64,000 nucleotides of DNA from Streptomyces sp. DG1A-41 (GCF_037055355.1 NZ_CP146350.1:5045001-5109000); one strand, 5' to 3'; positions 45,817 through 54,035 are shown, counted from the first letter of the stretch. Program-made: numbers and translations. The notes: generated from the letters alone by a model not told the origin.

Positions 45817-47214
45817 ATGACAGAGCAACCCACCACCGGCCACCCGCCGTGGCATCTGGCAGGCGACTGGTTCGATGTGTGCAAGTGCGCGATCCCGTGC
45901 CCCTGTACGTTCGCGCAGGCCCCGACCTACGGTGACTGCGAGGGCGTGCTCTCCTGGCACATAAGGGAGGGCAACTTCGGCGACGTGCGGCTCGATGGCC
46001 TCAACGTACTGATGCTCGGCTCCTTCGTGGGCAACGCCTGGGCCCGCGAGCACACGGACGCCTACGCCGCGGTGTTCTTCGACGAACGCGCCGACGAGCA
46101 GCAGCGCGCCGCCCTCCAGACGATCTTCGGCGGTGAGGCGGGCGGATGGCCCGCGGAGTTCGGCGAGATCTTCGGCCCCGTGATGAGGGGCATGGACTTC
46201 GCCCCCATCCGCATCGAGGTCGACGAGGACATGTCCGCCTGGCGTGCGGAAATCCCCGGAAAGGTGATGGCAACCGCCGAAGCGCTGACCGGCCCGACCA
46301 CCCCGGAAGGCGCACGGGTGCAGGTGCACAACGCTCCCGGCGCCGAGGTGGGACCCGGCCAGATCGCCACCTGGGGCCGCGCCACCACTGATCGGGCCAA
46401 CGCGTTCGGCTTCACCTGGGACCGGTCGGGAAAGTCGAGCAAACACTTCCCCTTTGACTGGACCGGCCCCGACTCAGCCGGCTCCGCTCATCGTGGTTGC
46501 CGGGAAACAACATTTACATGCCGATTTGACAGGCCTAGCGTAAAAGTAAGTGCGACTTCGGCCGCTACACCCTCGGAGAAGGGGACAGCCATGTCGTGGA
46601 CCATATCCGGCACGTACGTCGCCGGCTGCTCGTGCGCCGTGCTGTGCAGCTGCCCGTACGACGGGCAGCCCAGGAACGCCGAAGGCGAGACCGATTGCCT
46701 GGGCACTGCCGTCTTCCACGTTGCGGACGGGAATCTGGACGATGTCGACCTGTCCGGTGTGGACTTCGCCTTCTACAACCACTTCCCGTCGAACCTGACC
46801 TCCGGCAATTGGAAGGTCGGCCTCGTGGTGGACAGCGCAGCGAGCGGCGATCAGGCGAACGCCCTGGAGCGCATCCTCTCCGGCCGCGAAGGCGGTCCGT
46901 TCGGCCAGCTCTCGCAATTCTACGGTGAGTACCTGGGAATGGAGCGGGCGAAGGTGTCCCTCACGGACGGAGAGAGGCCCGGCCTCAGGGTCGAGGGCAG
47001 GACGGAGCTGTCCTACGAGCCGCTCACCGGCCCCGACGGCAGTTCGACAAAGATCAAGAACGCCATGTTCGGGTTCGCTCCCGAGTTCGAGGTCGGCAGG
47101 TCCAGCGGGCGTTCCGATGCTTTCGGGCTGAGTTACGAGGCGTCGTACGGCGAGACGGCCGACTACGTCTTCAGCAGTGAGGAGACCGAAGGAGCCAGCC
47201 AGGGACGTGCCTGA
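45817..47214 (+). CDS. DUF1326 protein, two DUF1326 domains in one open frame
   Basis: One 465-codon frame from ATG 45817 (GGAAGGAAA upstream). Domain one (about 8-225) has WHLAGDWFDVCKCAIPCPCT and ATWGRATTDRANAFGFTWDR. Domain two starts at residue 259 (own ATG 46591). DUF1326 proteins keep a CxCxxxCxC metal-site-like motif: VCKCAIPCPC here, and GCSCAVLCSCPYDG in domain two. Single-domain proteins of about 200-220 residues are the norm. The 40-residue joint (HRGCRETTFTCRFDRPSVKV) has low GC and atypical codons and contains promoter-like TTGACA, so it reads like an intergenic gap that lost its stop. It may be two genes in nature. It faces a DUF2182 membrane protein, its usual partner. Confidence 0.75.
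   Translation: MTEQPTTGHPPWHLAGDWFDVCKCAIPCPCTFAQAPTYGDCEGVLSWHIREGNFGDVRLDGLNVLMLGSFVGNAWAREHTDAYAAVFFDERADEQQRAALQTIFGGEAGGWPAEFGEIFGPVMRGMDFAPIRIEVDEDMSAWRAEIPGKVMATAEALTGPTTPEGARVQVHNAPGAEVGPGQIATWGRATTDRANAFGFTWDRSGKSSKHFPFDWTGPDSAGSAHRGCRETTFTCRFDRPSVKVSATSAATPSEKGTAMSWTISGTYVAGCSCAVLCSCPYDGQPRNAEGETDCLGTAVFHVADGNLDDVDLSGVDFAFYNHFPSNLTSGNWKVGLVVDSAASGDQANALERILSGREGGPFGQLSQFYGEYLGMERAKVSLTDGERPGLRVEGRTELSYEPLTGPDGSSTKIKNAMFGFAPEFEVGRSSGRSDAFGLSYEASYGETADYVFSSEETEGASQGRA
46526..46552 (+). promoter_or_regulatory. Promoter-like site inside the DUF1326 double frame
   Basis: TTGACA (46526-46531), 15 bp, then TAAGTG (46547-46552), in an AT-rich patch 38-65 bp upstream of the internal ATG 46591. 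It suggests that the second DUF1326 domain has its own transcript. Confidence 0.4.
46591..47214 (+). CDS. DUF1326 protein, second gene (internal start)
   Basis: 207 residues if started at ATG 46591, which has GGAGAAGGGG 8-17 nt upstream, a far better ribosome site than needed inside a coding frame. MSWTISGTYVAGCSCAVLCS, DFAFYNHFPSNLTSGNWKVG, GPFGQLSQFYGEYLGMERAK, IKNAMFGFAPEFEVGRSSGR and LSYEASYGETADYVFSSEE are complete DUF1326 blocks. Family length is satisfied without the upstream domain. Listed as the likely natural gene; the long frame above is the alternative. Confidence 0.7.
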   Translation: MSWTISGTYVAGCSCAVLCSCPYDGQPRNAEGETDCLGTAVFHVADGNLDDVDLSGVDFAFYNHFPSNLTSGNWKVGLVVDSAASGDQANALERILSGREGGPFGQLSQFYGEYLGMERAKVSLTDGERPGLRVEGRTELSYEPLTGPDGSSTKIKNAMFGFAPEFEVGRSSGRSDAFGLSYEASYGETADYVFSSEETEGASQGRA

Positions 47215-47228
47215 CGAGAGCGCGCATG

Positions 47229-47280
47229 GCACACGTCACATGCCGTCCATCGGCAGCACACGTCACATGCCGTCCATCGG
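47229..47280. repeat. 27-bp tandem duplication at the 3' end of the DUF2182 gene
   Basis: GCACACGTCACATGCCGTCC and the following CATCGGC occur at 47229-47255 and 47256-47280. The second copy encodes the last residues MDGM and the stop of the minus-strand gene. The first is a spare copy downstream of it. Confidence 0.75.
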
Positions 47281-48099
47281 CGGCATCGAGTCCCGCAGAC
47301 CCGGCAGCAGCCAGTCCTGGAACAGCGCGAGCACGGCCAGGACGAGGAACGCCAAGCCCACGACCCGGGCGAGCAGCGGGCCCCCGGACCACAGCTTCTC
47401 CACGAAGACCACCAGGGCCAGTGCGGCCATGGCCGCCACGTTCATCACACCGAGCGGGATCAGGACCACCATCAGCCCAGCGCAACAGCCGACGCAGTAG
47501 ACGCCGTGATGGCCGCCCACCCGCAGATCGCGCGCCGGTGCCCGGAAGCCGGCGTAATACATCAGGTGGCTCATGGGATCGCGGCAGTGCCGCAGGCACA
47601 CGTACTTCAGCGGGCCGAGCTGATAAAGACCCGCCAGCAGGAACGCGGTGAAGCCGATCCAGCGTCCCGCGGTCGGGTGATCCGCCACCAGATCGCCGGT
47701 GAAGGCCAGGCCCGCATAGGCGAGCGCTCCGAAGGCGGTCCACACCATCAGGTACCCGCCGAGGAACTCGGCGGTGCGAGCGGCCCGGGTCCAGCCGGAG
47801 GACTGACGGCCGATCCCCCGCACCCATGTGATGGCCACCGGCGCCATCGACGGCAGCATCATGGCCGCCATCATCGTCACCCACAGCAGCAGGAACAGGG
47901 GGAGCGCTATCCCCATCGTGCCGGGCTCGACCCCCATGTCCCGGGCCTGGCCGATCGTCAGCGCCCATGCAGGCGCCGCGATCAGGACGACGAGGAACCA
48001 GGCGGCTGCGAGATCCCGCTTCGGCAGCAACCCTCCGCCGGTTCCGGTCGGCGCGGGCGTCCGCGTGGGGACGAGGACGGAGTTCCGGTTGAAGCGCAT
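47263..48099 (-). CDS. DUF2182 integral membrane protein
   Basis: 278 residues with about seven membrane helices. AAAWFLVVLIAAPAWALTIG, FLLLWVTMMAAMMLPSMAPV (the MAAMMLPSM motif of DUF2182), TAEFLGGYLMVWTAFGALAY, YQLGPLKYVCLRHCRDPMSH and HHGVYCVGCCAGLMVVLIPL with conserved Cys/His pairs. Described as a predicted metal-binding integral membrane family, it is regularly encoded beside DUF1326 proteins, as here. ATG 48099 has AGGAGG 8 nt upstream. GTG 48105 is too close to that site. Its exact role (metal or copper handling?) is not established. Confidence 0.87.
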   Translation of the reverse strand: MRFNRNSVLVPTRTPAPTGTGGGLLPKRDLAAAWFLVVLIAAPAWALTIGQARDMGVEPGTMGIALPLFLLLWVTMMAAMMLPSMAPVAITWVRGIGRQSSGWTRAARTAEFLGGYLMVWTAFGALAYAGLAFTGDLVADHPTAGRWIGFTAFLLAGLYQLGPLKYVCLRHCRDPMSHLMYYAGFRAPARDLRVGGHHGVYCVGCCAGLMVVLIPLGVMNVAAMAALALVVFVEKLWSGGPLLARVVGLAFLVLAVLALFQDWLLPGLRDSMPPMDGM

Positions 48100-48385
48100 C
48101 GTCACGCCCTCCTACGTGATACATCCAGCAGACCACTCCTGAATCCACGGCGCGACCTCGCTCGAACTCACGCTGAGTGAGCACGTACTTGCCCCGGCTG
48201 CCGTCTCTGGCCAGCGGCTGCCGGCCCCGATCGCCCCCCACCCCAACCGCACAGCCGTACGCGACCCCAAGAACCCCTCCCACGGCACGCTCTTACTCCC
48301 CACCGGCTCCTTTGCCATGTTCACCGAGGCGCTCCAAGCACAGCACCCCTGGTCAGAGCCCGGCCCGACGGGCTAGCGTCCGCCC

Positions 48386-49606
48386 ATGGCAGCTGCTTCC
48401 GACCTCGCGTTCGACCCCTGGGACCCGGCCTTCCTCGCCGACCCGTACCCCGCCTACGCCGAGCTGCGTGCCCGGGGCCGCGTGCACTACTTCGAGCCCA
48501 CGAACCAGTGGCTCGTCCCGCATCACGCGGACGTCTCGGCGCTGCTGCGCGACCGGCGTCTGGGCCGGACGTACCAGCACCGGTTCACGCACGAGGACTT
48601 CGGCCGCACCGCGCCGCCTGCGGAGCAGGAGCCGTTCCACACGCTCAACGACCACGGGATGCTCGACCTGGAGCCGCCGGACCACACCCGGATCCGGCGC
48701 CTGGTGTCGAAGGCGTTCACGCCGCGCACGGTGGAGCGGCTGAAGCCGTACGTGCGGGGCCTGGCGGACGAGCTCGCCTCAGAGCTGGTCGATGCGGGCG
48801 GCGGCGACCTGCTGAAGGACGTCGCCGAACCCCTCCCGGTGGCGGTGATCGCCGAGATGCTCGGCATCCCGGAGTCCGACCGGGCCCCGCTGCGCCCCTG
48901 GTCGGCGGACATCTGCGGGATGTACGAGCTGAACCCGTCCGAGGAGACGGCGGCGAAGGCGGTCAGGGCGTCGGTGGAGTTCTCCGACTACCTGCGCGAA
49001 CTGATCGCGGCCCGCCGCAAGGAGCCGGGCGAGGACCTCGTCTCGGGCCTGATCGCCGCCCACGACGAGGGCGACCGCCTCACCGAGCAGGAGATGATCT
49101 CGACGGCGGTCCTCCTCCTCAACGCCGGCCACGAGGCCACGGTGAACGCCACGGTGAACGGCTGGTACGCCTTGTTCCGCAACCCGGTCCAGCTGGAGGT
49201 GCTGCGTGCGGACCACACGCTCATCCCCTCCGCCGTCGAGGAGCTCATGCGCTACGACACCCCGCTCCAGCTCTTCGAGCGCTGGGTCCTGGACGAGATC
49301 GAACTCGCCGGCACGACGATCCCGCGCGGCGCGGAGGTCGCCCTGCTCTTCGGCTCCGCCAACCACGACCCGACGGTGTTCGAGACCCCGTCCGCCCTGG
49401 ACCTGACCCGCCAGGACAACCCCCACATCTCCTTCAGCGCGGGCATCCACTACTGCATCGGCGCACCCCTGGCCCGCATCGAACTGGCGGCGTCGATGAG
49501 GGCGCTGCTGGAGAGGGCGCCGACGCTGCGACTGGCCGCCGAGCCTGTCCGTAAGCCGAACTTCGTGATCCGGGGGTTGGAGGGGCTAGCCGTCGAGGTG
49601 GGGTGA
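48386..49606 (+). CDS. Cytochrome P450, CYP107-like
   Basis: 406 residues. I-helix oxygen-binding motif AGHEAT within ISTAVLLLNAGHEATVNATV, ExxR in AVEELMRYDTPLQLFERWVL, and the heme loop FSAGIHYCIGAPLARIELA with Cys 357. The length is typical of soluble bacterial P450s, which need ferredoxin partners; none is nearby. By gene order it corresponds to S. coelicolor SCO3636, which I recall as CYP107U1 and which has been linked to sporulation. Substrate not known. No cluster of biosynthetic genes surrounds it, so a developmental or housekeeping role is more likely than secondary metabolism. Confidence 0.93.
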   Translation: MAAASDLAFDPWDPAFLADPYPAYAELRARGRVHYFEPTNQWLVPHHADVSALLRDRRLGRTYQHRFTHEDFGRTAPPAEQEPFHTLNDHGMLDLEPPDHTRIRRLVSKAFTPRTVERLKPYVRGLADELASELVDAGGGDLLKDVAEPLPVAVIAEMLGIPESDRAPLRPWSADICGMYELNPSEETAAKAVRASVEFSDYLRELIAARRKEPGEDLVSGLIAAHDEGDRLTEQEMISTAVLLLNAGHEATVNATVNGWYALFRNPVQLEVLRADHTLIPSAVEELMRYDTPLQLFERWVLDEIELAGTTIPRGAEVALLFGSANHDPTVFETPSALDLTRQDNPHISFSAGIHYCIGAPLARIELAASMRALLERAPTLRLAAEPVRKPNFVIRGLEGLAVEVG

Positions 49607-49626
49607 TCACCCGTTCGGTGATCACC
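49602..49626. promoter_or_regulatory. Two GGTGATCACC palindromes
   Basis: Perfect 10-bp palindromes at 49602-49611 (overlapping the P450 stop) and 49617-49626, 15 bp apart centre to centre, 67 bp upstream of the small gene 49693. Paired operators are a plausible reading. Confidence 0.45.
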
Positions 49627-49692
49627 GGTCGAATCGGCGTGAGGGGCGCCGGTAGCTCGCCGAGCTGGTGCGTGCCCACGAAGGGAGGCGCC

Positions 49693-49872
49693 ATGAGGGT
49701 TGTGGCAGAGCGCGCGTCGTCTCAGTCGTCGGTGGACGTGTTCGAGCGCACCGGACCCGGAGGTGGGGGCTACCGGACCACTCACATGTCCGGACTCGGC
49801 GGCAAGGTCACCCTCCCCGATCCCGTCGGCATCGAACTCGACGCCGAGGAGCTCGAGCAGTACGTCGACTGA
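49693..49872 (+). CDS. Small hypothetical protein, 59 aa
   Basis: MRVVAERASSQSSVDVFERT, GPGGGGYRTTHMSGLGGKVT and LPDPVGIELDAEELEQYVD. ATG 49693 with AAGGGAGG 3 nt upstream. It resembles small actinobacterial proteins that accompany Uma2-like nuclease genes, but no such gene is present. I do not recognise a function. Its TGA and the permease gene's TGA both lie in the palindrome TGATCACGTGATCA (49870-49883). Confidence 0.65.
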   Translation: MRVVAERASSQSSVDVFERTGPGGGGYRTTHMSGLGGKVTLPDPVGIELDAEELEQYVD

Positions 49873-49883
49873 TCACGTGATCA
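49870..49883. terminator. Shared 14-bp palindrome containing both stop codons
   Basis: TGATCACGTGATCA: the plus-strand stop is 49870-49872 and the minus-strand stop is 49873-49875. It may act as a short bidirectional terminator, or it may be another member of the TGATCA set upstream. Confidence 0.5.
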
Positions 49884-51471
49884 TGTCCCGCCTCCGCAAC
49901 CCGGCCAGCCCCGCGGCCACCAACACCGCCGCCAACCCGATCAGCACCACCACCGGCCCCCACTCCATCTCCCCGCCCGGCAGCTTCGGCAGGTGGCCGA
50001 AGGGGGAGAGGTCCAGCACGGTCTGCGGTACGTCCAGCGCGGGGCCGACCCAGCCGATCAGCAGGACCGCCCCGGCCACGCCCCATGCCGCCACGGCCCC
50101 CCGGGGCAGTACGCCGTGCAGCAGCACCGCCACCCCGCCGATCACCCACACCGCCGGCAGCTGCACCAGGCACGCCCCCAGGATCGGCCCGGTCTCCTTT
50201 CCGTAGCCGACGGCGAGGCCGAGCCCGGCCAGCAGCATGATCAGGGCGGCCCCGCAGAAGGCGATCACCAGGTGGCCGGCGGCCCAGCGCAGGCGCCCGA
50301 CCGCGTTCGCCAGAACCGGTTCCGCCCGGCTTGAGGTCTCCTCGCCGTGCAGGCGGAGCACCGACGCCACGATGTACAGCGCCGCCACCAGGCCGAGCAT
50401 GCCGACCATCGACGCCAGGAACGCGTCCGTCAGGCCGGACCGGCCGCCCATCCGCTCGAAGATCCGCCGGGCGTTCTCGTTGTCGCCGACCAGGTCGGCC
50501 GCGCCCTCGGTCATGCCGCCGTAGACGACCCCGGCGAGGAGGAAGCCGATGCTCCAGCCCAGCACGCTGCCCCGCTGCAACCGCCATGCCAGCGCGCCCG
50601 CGCTGCCCAGGCGGCCGGTGGCCGGGCCCGGCCGGGTGGGCAGGAAGCTCATGCCGATGTCCCGGCGGCCGGCCAGCTCGTACGCCACCGCGCCCTGGAG
50701 GAGGACCGCCCCGGCGAGCAGCGCCAGCACCCACCAGCGTTCGTCCGCGTAGGGCCGCAGGTTCTCCAGCCAGCCCAGCGGCGAGAGCCACGTCAGGACC
50801 GACGAGCCGTCGTGCGTCGCCGAGTCGCCCGCCGCGCGCAGCACGAACGCGGCGCCCAGCACCGCCGCCGTCAGACCGCGGGCCAGCCGCGCGCTCTCCG
50901 TCAGCTGGGCGACGATCGCCGCCGTCGTGGCGAACACCATGCCGACCCCGGCGATGCCGAGGCCGAGAGCCAGTGCCCCGGTCGTACCCTGGCCGGCCAG
51001 GCCGGCCGTCAGCAGCAGCGCCAGCACCGCGTTCGCGACCGCCGCCGCCAGCAGGGCCGCCGTCAGGGAGGCCCGGCGGCCCACCATCCCGGACGCCACC
51101 AGCTCCTGACGGCCGCTCTCCTCCTCGTCCCGGGTGTGCCGGACGACGATCAGCAGGCTCATCACGGCGGCCAGGGCGCCCGCGTAAACGCCGGCTCGCC
51201 AGGCCGTCAGCGCGCCCAGCGAGTCGCCGAAGACCGGGCCGACCATCGCGCGCAGCGAGGAGTTGGTCTCCATCTGCCGGATCAGGACGGCGCGTTCGGC
51301 CGGGGTGCCGTAGAGGCCCTCCAGCGTGCTCGGCATGGAGAGGACCATCAGGGCGTTCACCGCGATCCACACCGGCATCATCAGCCGGTCGCGGCGCAGG
51401 GCGAACCGCAGCAGCGTGCCCGTCCCGGCCAGCTGGCGTGAGCTGCCGGGCCGTACCGCGAAGGCCGTCAT
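49873..51471 (-). CDS. ABC-2 type exporter permease
   Basis: 532 residues, about twelve membrane helices, in two similar halves, as in the actinobacterial multidrug ABC permeases (tetronasin-resistance TnrB type). [20 protein letters not shown] and [20 protein letters not shown] start the protein. [20 protein letters not shown] is the conserved cytoplasmic loop that docks the ATPase, repeated in the second half as [23 protein letters not shown] 51471 overlaps the ATPase stop (ATGA). The frame is open upstream to 52140, but that part is antisense to the ATPase and is not coding. Works with 51468-52403. Confidence 0.9.
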   Translation of the reverse strand: MTAFAVRPGSSRQLAGTGTLLRFALRRDRLMMPVWIAVNALMVLSMPSTLEGLYGTPAERAVLIRQMETNSSLRAMVGPVFGDSLGALTAWRAGVYAGALAAVMSLLIVVRHTRDEEESGRQELVASGMVGRRASLTAALLAAAVANAVLALLLTAGLAGQGTTGALALGLGIAGVGMVFATTAAIVAQLTESARLARGLTAAVLGAAFVLRAAGDSATHDGSSVLTWLSPLGWLENLRPYADERWWVLALLAGAVLLQGAVAYELAGRRDIGMSFLPTRPGPATGRLGSAGALAWRLQRGSVLGWSIGFLLAGVVYGGMTEGAADLVGDNENARRIFERMGGRSGLTDAFLASMVGMLGLVAALYIVASVLRLHGEETSSRAEPVLANAVGRLRWAAGHLVIAFCGAALIMLLAGLGLAVGYGKETGPILGACLVQLPAVWVIGGVAVLLHGVLPRGAVAAWGVAGAVLLIGWVGPALDVPQTVLDLSPFGHLPKLPGGEMEWGPVVVLIGLAAVLVAAGLAGLRRRDMIT

Positions 51472-52403
51472 CGCGCTTCCCCCAAGCTCTCGGCTTCGCT
51501 CGAGCAGGGGGGACCCCCAGCCTCGTCCTGGTAGTGGCGCAGGAACAGTTCCTCCAGCGTCGGCGGCGTCGACGTCAGCGACCGTACGCCCGACTCGCTC
51601 AGGGACCGCAGGACGGCGTCCAGCCCGTCGGTGTCGACCTGGAGCCGGACCCGGTGCCCCCGCACGTCGAGGTCGTGGACGCCCGGCAGGTTCGCCAGCC
51701 CGTCGGGGGAGGCCGCGAGTTCGGCCGTCACGCTCGTACGGGTCAGATGGCGCAGGTCGGCGAGCGAACCCGACTCGACCGTACGGCCCTTGCGGATGAT
51801 GCTCACCCGGTCGCACAGCTCCTCGACCTCGCTCAGGATGTGGGAGGAGAGCAGGATCGTGCGGCCCCGGTCGCGCTCCTGAGCCACACAGCGCCGGAAG
51901 ACCTCCTCCATCAGCGGGTCCAGGCCCGAGGTCGGCTCGTCCAGGATCAGCAGGTCGACGTCCGAGGCGAACGCGGCGACCAGGGCGACCTTCTGCCGGT
52001 TGCCCTTGGAGTACGTGCGGCCCTTCTTGGTGGGGTCGAGCTCGAACCGCTCGATCAGCTCCGCGCGGCGCCGGGGGTCCAGCCCTCCGCGCAGCCTGCC
52101 GTACAGGTCGATGACCTCGCCGCCGGAGAGGTTGCGCCACAGCGTCACGTCCCCGGGGACGTAGGCGATACGGCGGTGCACCTCCACCGCGTCCCTCCAG
52201 GGGTCGCGGCCGAGCATCTGCGCGGCGCCCGAGTCGGCGCGCAGCAGGCCGAGCAGGACCCGGATGGTGGTGGACTTCCCCGCGCCGTTGGGGCCGAGGA
52301 AGCCGTGGACCTCGCCGGAGGCGACCTCCAGATCGAGCCCGTCGAGTGCGTGGGTCCGTCCGAAGGACTTGTGCAGTCCGGAGACGGTGATGGCCTTCGT
52401 CAT
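51468..52403 (-). CDS. ABC transporter ATP-binding protein
   Basis: 311 residues. Walker [12 protein letters not shown]-loop in [10 protein letters not shown], signature [13 protein letters not shown] (variant of LSGGQ), Walker [13 protein letters not shown], and a C-terminal DrrA-like domain ([20 protein letters not shown]). Exporter ATPase of the DrrA/TnrB2 type, making a drug or lipid exporter with 49873-51471. The last about 13 residues ([15 protein letters not shown]) are encoded by the dispersed repeat at 51478-51518, an insertion that has replaced the usual short C-terminus. Divergent from the 52478 regulator with an operator-like site between. Confidence 0.93.
   Translation of the reverse strand: MTKAITVSGLHKSFGRTHALDGLDLEVASGEVHGFLGPNGAGKSTTIRVLLGLLRADSGAAQMLGRDPWRDAVEVHRRIAYVPGDVTLWRNLSGGEVIDLYGRLRGGLDPRRRAELIERFELDPTKKGRTYSKGNRQKVALVAAFASDVDLLILDEPTSGLDPLMEEVFRRCVAQERDRGRTILLSSHILSEVEELCDRVSIIRKGRTVESGSLADLRHLTRTSVTAELAASPDGLANLPGVHDLDVRGHRVRLQVDTDGLDAVLRSLSESGVRSLTSTPPTLEELFLRHYQDEAGGPPCSSEAESLGEAR
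51478..51518. repeat. Dispersed palindromic repeat (REP-like), copy 1
   Basis: TCCCCCAAGCTCTCGGCTTC continuing GCTCGAGCAGGGGGGA plus CCCCC. Its outer arms TCCCCC/GGGGGGA and inner GCTC/GAGC can pair. The reverse complement recurs at 63933-63971 (about 95% identical). Common in Streptomyces intergenic regions, but here it lies inside coding sequence. Confidence 0.8.
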
Positions 52404-52415
52404 GCTTCAGAACGT

Positions 52416-52452
52416 ACGCTTCTTTCAGAAATTTGTGAAGTTAAGGAAGCGT
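52416..52452. promoter_or_regulatory. Operator-like nested inverted repeats between ABC genes and regulator
   Basis: Outer arms ACGCTTC (52416-52422) and GAAGCGT (52446-52452). Inner TTCAGAAATTTGTGAA (52424-52439), a palindrome with one mismatch pair. Central in the 74-bp divergent gap, so it probably controls both transcripts. Confidence 0.65.
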
Positions 52453-52477
52453 ATGAATCACGGATAGGATGAGCCGC

Positions 52478-52975
52478 ATGACGGAATCAGCCAGCAGCGC
52501 GCGGGACACGGAGGCCGTGTCGAGATTCGTCGAGTCCTTCGCGGCGCAACTGGTCGAGGCAGGACTGCCGCGGATGCCCGCCCGGGTCTTCGTCGCGCTC
52601 CTCTCCTCGGACGAGGGCTCGATGACCTCGGCCGAGCTGGGCGAACAGCTCCGGATCAGTCCCGCGGCGGTGTCCGGAGCGGTGCGGTACCTGGCGCAGC
52701 AGCACATGGTCTCGCGCGAACGGGAGCCCGGTTCGCGCCGCGAGCGCTACCGCGTGCACGGCAACCAGTGGTACGAGGCCCTGACCAACCGCGAGGCCGT
52801 CATCAAGCGCTGGGAAGGGGCCCTGCGCGAGGGCGTCACCAGCCTCGGCGCCGACACCCCGGCCGGCCGCCGCATGGCCGAAACGCTCGCGTTCTTCGAG
52901 TTCGTCGAGGCCGAGATCGTGGCGATGATGGAGCGCTGGCGCGTGCACCGGGAGAAGACGTTCGGGCGGGAATGA
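52478..52975 (+). CDS. MarR/GbsR-type transcriptional regulator
   Basis: 165 residues from ATG 52478 (AGGATG upstream); ATG 52469 is an alternative. Winged helix: VEAGLPRMPARVFVALLSSD, MTSAELGEQLRISPAAVSGA and VRYLAQQHMVSREREPGSRR, then a helical dimerisation part with VIKRWEGALREGVTSLG and LAFFEFVEAEIVAMMERWRV. This matches regulators that sit divergently beside ABC-2 exporter pairs and repress them until the drug is bound. It likely binds 52416-52452 and controls itself and the exporter. Confidence 0.88.
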   Translation: MTESASSARDTEAVSRFVESFAAQLVEAGLPRMPARVFVALLSSDEGSMTSAELGEQLRISPAAVSGAVRYLAQQHMVSREREPGSRRERYRVHGNQWYEALTNREAVIKRWEGALREGVTSLGADTPAGRRMAETLAFFEFVEAEIVAMMERWRVHREKTFGRE

Positions 52976-52986
52976 CGAGCGGCGGC

Positions 52987-53850
52987 TCACGGCGCCGCCG
53001 GCACCGTCAGCCCCCACGCGCCCTCCCGGACCACCCACGTCCGGGTCCGTACCGGCCCCGACACCACCGTGTCCGCCCGGTAGCGGAAGTGGGCCCCCGA
53101 CACCGTCACCGTCCGGCCCTCCGCGAGCAGGGGTGAGGCCTCGGCGCCCACCGACACCGGGCGGACCTCCACCGACGCCACACCGGAGGCCGAGGGCGAC
53201 ACCGACACCGCCTCGACCGGCTGGTTCAGGTCGACGAGGGTTTCGCCGTCGACCTCGATCCGCAGCCGGGAGGGACCGGGCTCGGGTGCGGAGGCGAGGC
53301 GGGAGGGGCGGGAGGCCGGGACCAGGGTGCGGACCAGGTACTGGCAGGTCCGCAGCCAGGGGCGGCCCTGCGCGGCGTCGGGGTCCGGCGCCTCCGGGTC
53401 GGCCGGCACCGGCGGTATCCGCAGCGCGCCGAGCACCACCCCGTCGCTGTCGTCGACCAGCAGGTCCATCCGCCGCTCGACCCCGTCGAGCACCGCCCGC
53501 GCCGCCGCCACCGTCTCCGTCGGCACCCCCAGCGACCGGGCGAGGGACAGCGCGCCCCCGACCGGCACCACCGACAGCGTGCATCCGGCCAGCTCCCGAT
53601 GCCGGTGCAGCAGCGACACCGCGCGGATCAGGGCCCCATCGTCACCGACCACGACCGGGCGCCGCGAGCCCCGCCGGGCCAGGGCCCGGGCGAACTCCTC
53701 CGGCCCCTCCGGCAGACACAGCTTCACGGCCGCACCCGCTCCGAGCACGTCTTTCGCGATCCGTACGGACTCGCCGTCCGACCGACGGGCGACCGGGTCG
53801 ATGACCACCAGCAGCTGCTCGGATGTCGCGGAAGTCGCCACCTCGGCCAT
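52987..53850 (-). CDS. Diacylglycerol kinase-fold protein, degenerate catalytic motifs
   Basis: 287 residues. LLVVIDPVARRSDGESVRIA starts a DAGK/lipid-kinase N-terminal domain, VVVGDDGALIRAVSLLHRHR stands where family members have GGDGT, and LSVVPVGGALSLARSLGVP where they have P-x-GTGND-x-ARSLG. A beta-sandwich C-terminal domain (RLRIEVDGETLVDLNQPVEA) follows. The fold is kept but both nucleotide-binding motifs are altered (GDDGA; VGGALSL), so catalysis is doubtful and a regulatory or lipid-binding role is possible. ATG 53850 has GAGG upstream. It is divergent from purA and convergent with the MarR-like gene (11-bp gap). Confidence 0.8.
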   Translation of the reverse strand: MAEVATSATSEQLLVVIDPVARRSDGESVRIAKDVLGAGAAVKLCLPEGPEEFARALARRGSRRPVVVGDDGALIRAVSLLHRHRELAGCTLSVVPVGGALSLARSLGVPTETVAAARAVLDGVERRMDLLVDDSDGVVLGALRIPPVPADPEAPDPDAAQGRPWLRTCQYLVRTLVPASRPSRLASAPEPGPSRLRIEVDGETLVDLNQPVEAVSVSPSASGVASVEVRPVSVGAEASPLLAEGRTVTVSGAHFRYRADTVVSGPVRTRTWVVREGAWGLTVPAAP

Positions 53851-53883
53851 GCCTCGCTTCCTCGGGTAGCATCTTTGTGCAAG

Positions 53884-53911
53884 AGCCCCTTGCGCTGTTG
53901 CGCCAGGGGCT
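53884..53911. promoter_or_regulatory. Hairpin in the DAGK-like/purA divergent region
   Basis: AGCCCCT (53884-53890) pairs with AGGGGCT (53905-53911), and inner GCGC/GCGC can extend the stem. It is 125 bp upstream of purA and may be a leader structure or operator. No known purine riboswitch core is visible. Confidence 0.35.
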
Positions 53912-54035
53912 TCGTCTATTCCGGGGCATCCGGTCCGACGGTTGGCGGCCAACGGCGGTCGCGGTGTACGCGGCGGAGACCCTCCGCGTGCGCCCTTGAC
54001 CATGGACATGCCCCGCCCGGAAGGGGTGTACGCGC

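Noticed and set aside
48386..49606. P450 as part of a biosynthetic gene cluster
   Set aside because: Neighbours are DUF1326/DUF2182, a 59-aa protein and an ABC exporter; no polyketide, peptide or terpene enzymes occur.
49873..52140. Treating the ABC permease as a 755-aa protein
   Set aside because: Residues before MTAFAVRPG are translated from sequence antisense-frame to the ATPase gene; ATGA coupling at 51468-51471 defines the start.
53884..53911. Purine riboswitch upstream of purA
   Set aside because: Only a simple hairpin; the three-way junction and conserved loops of purine riboswitches are absent.
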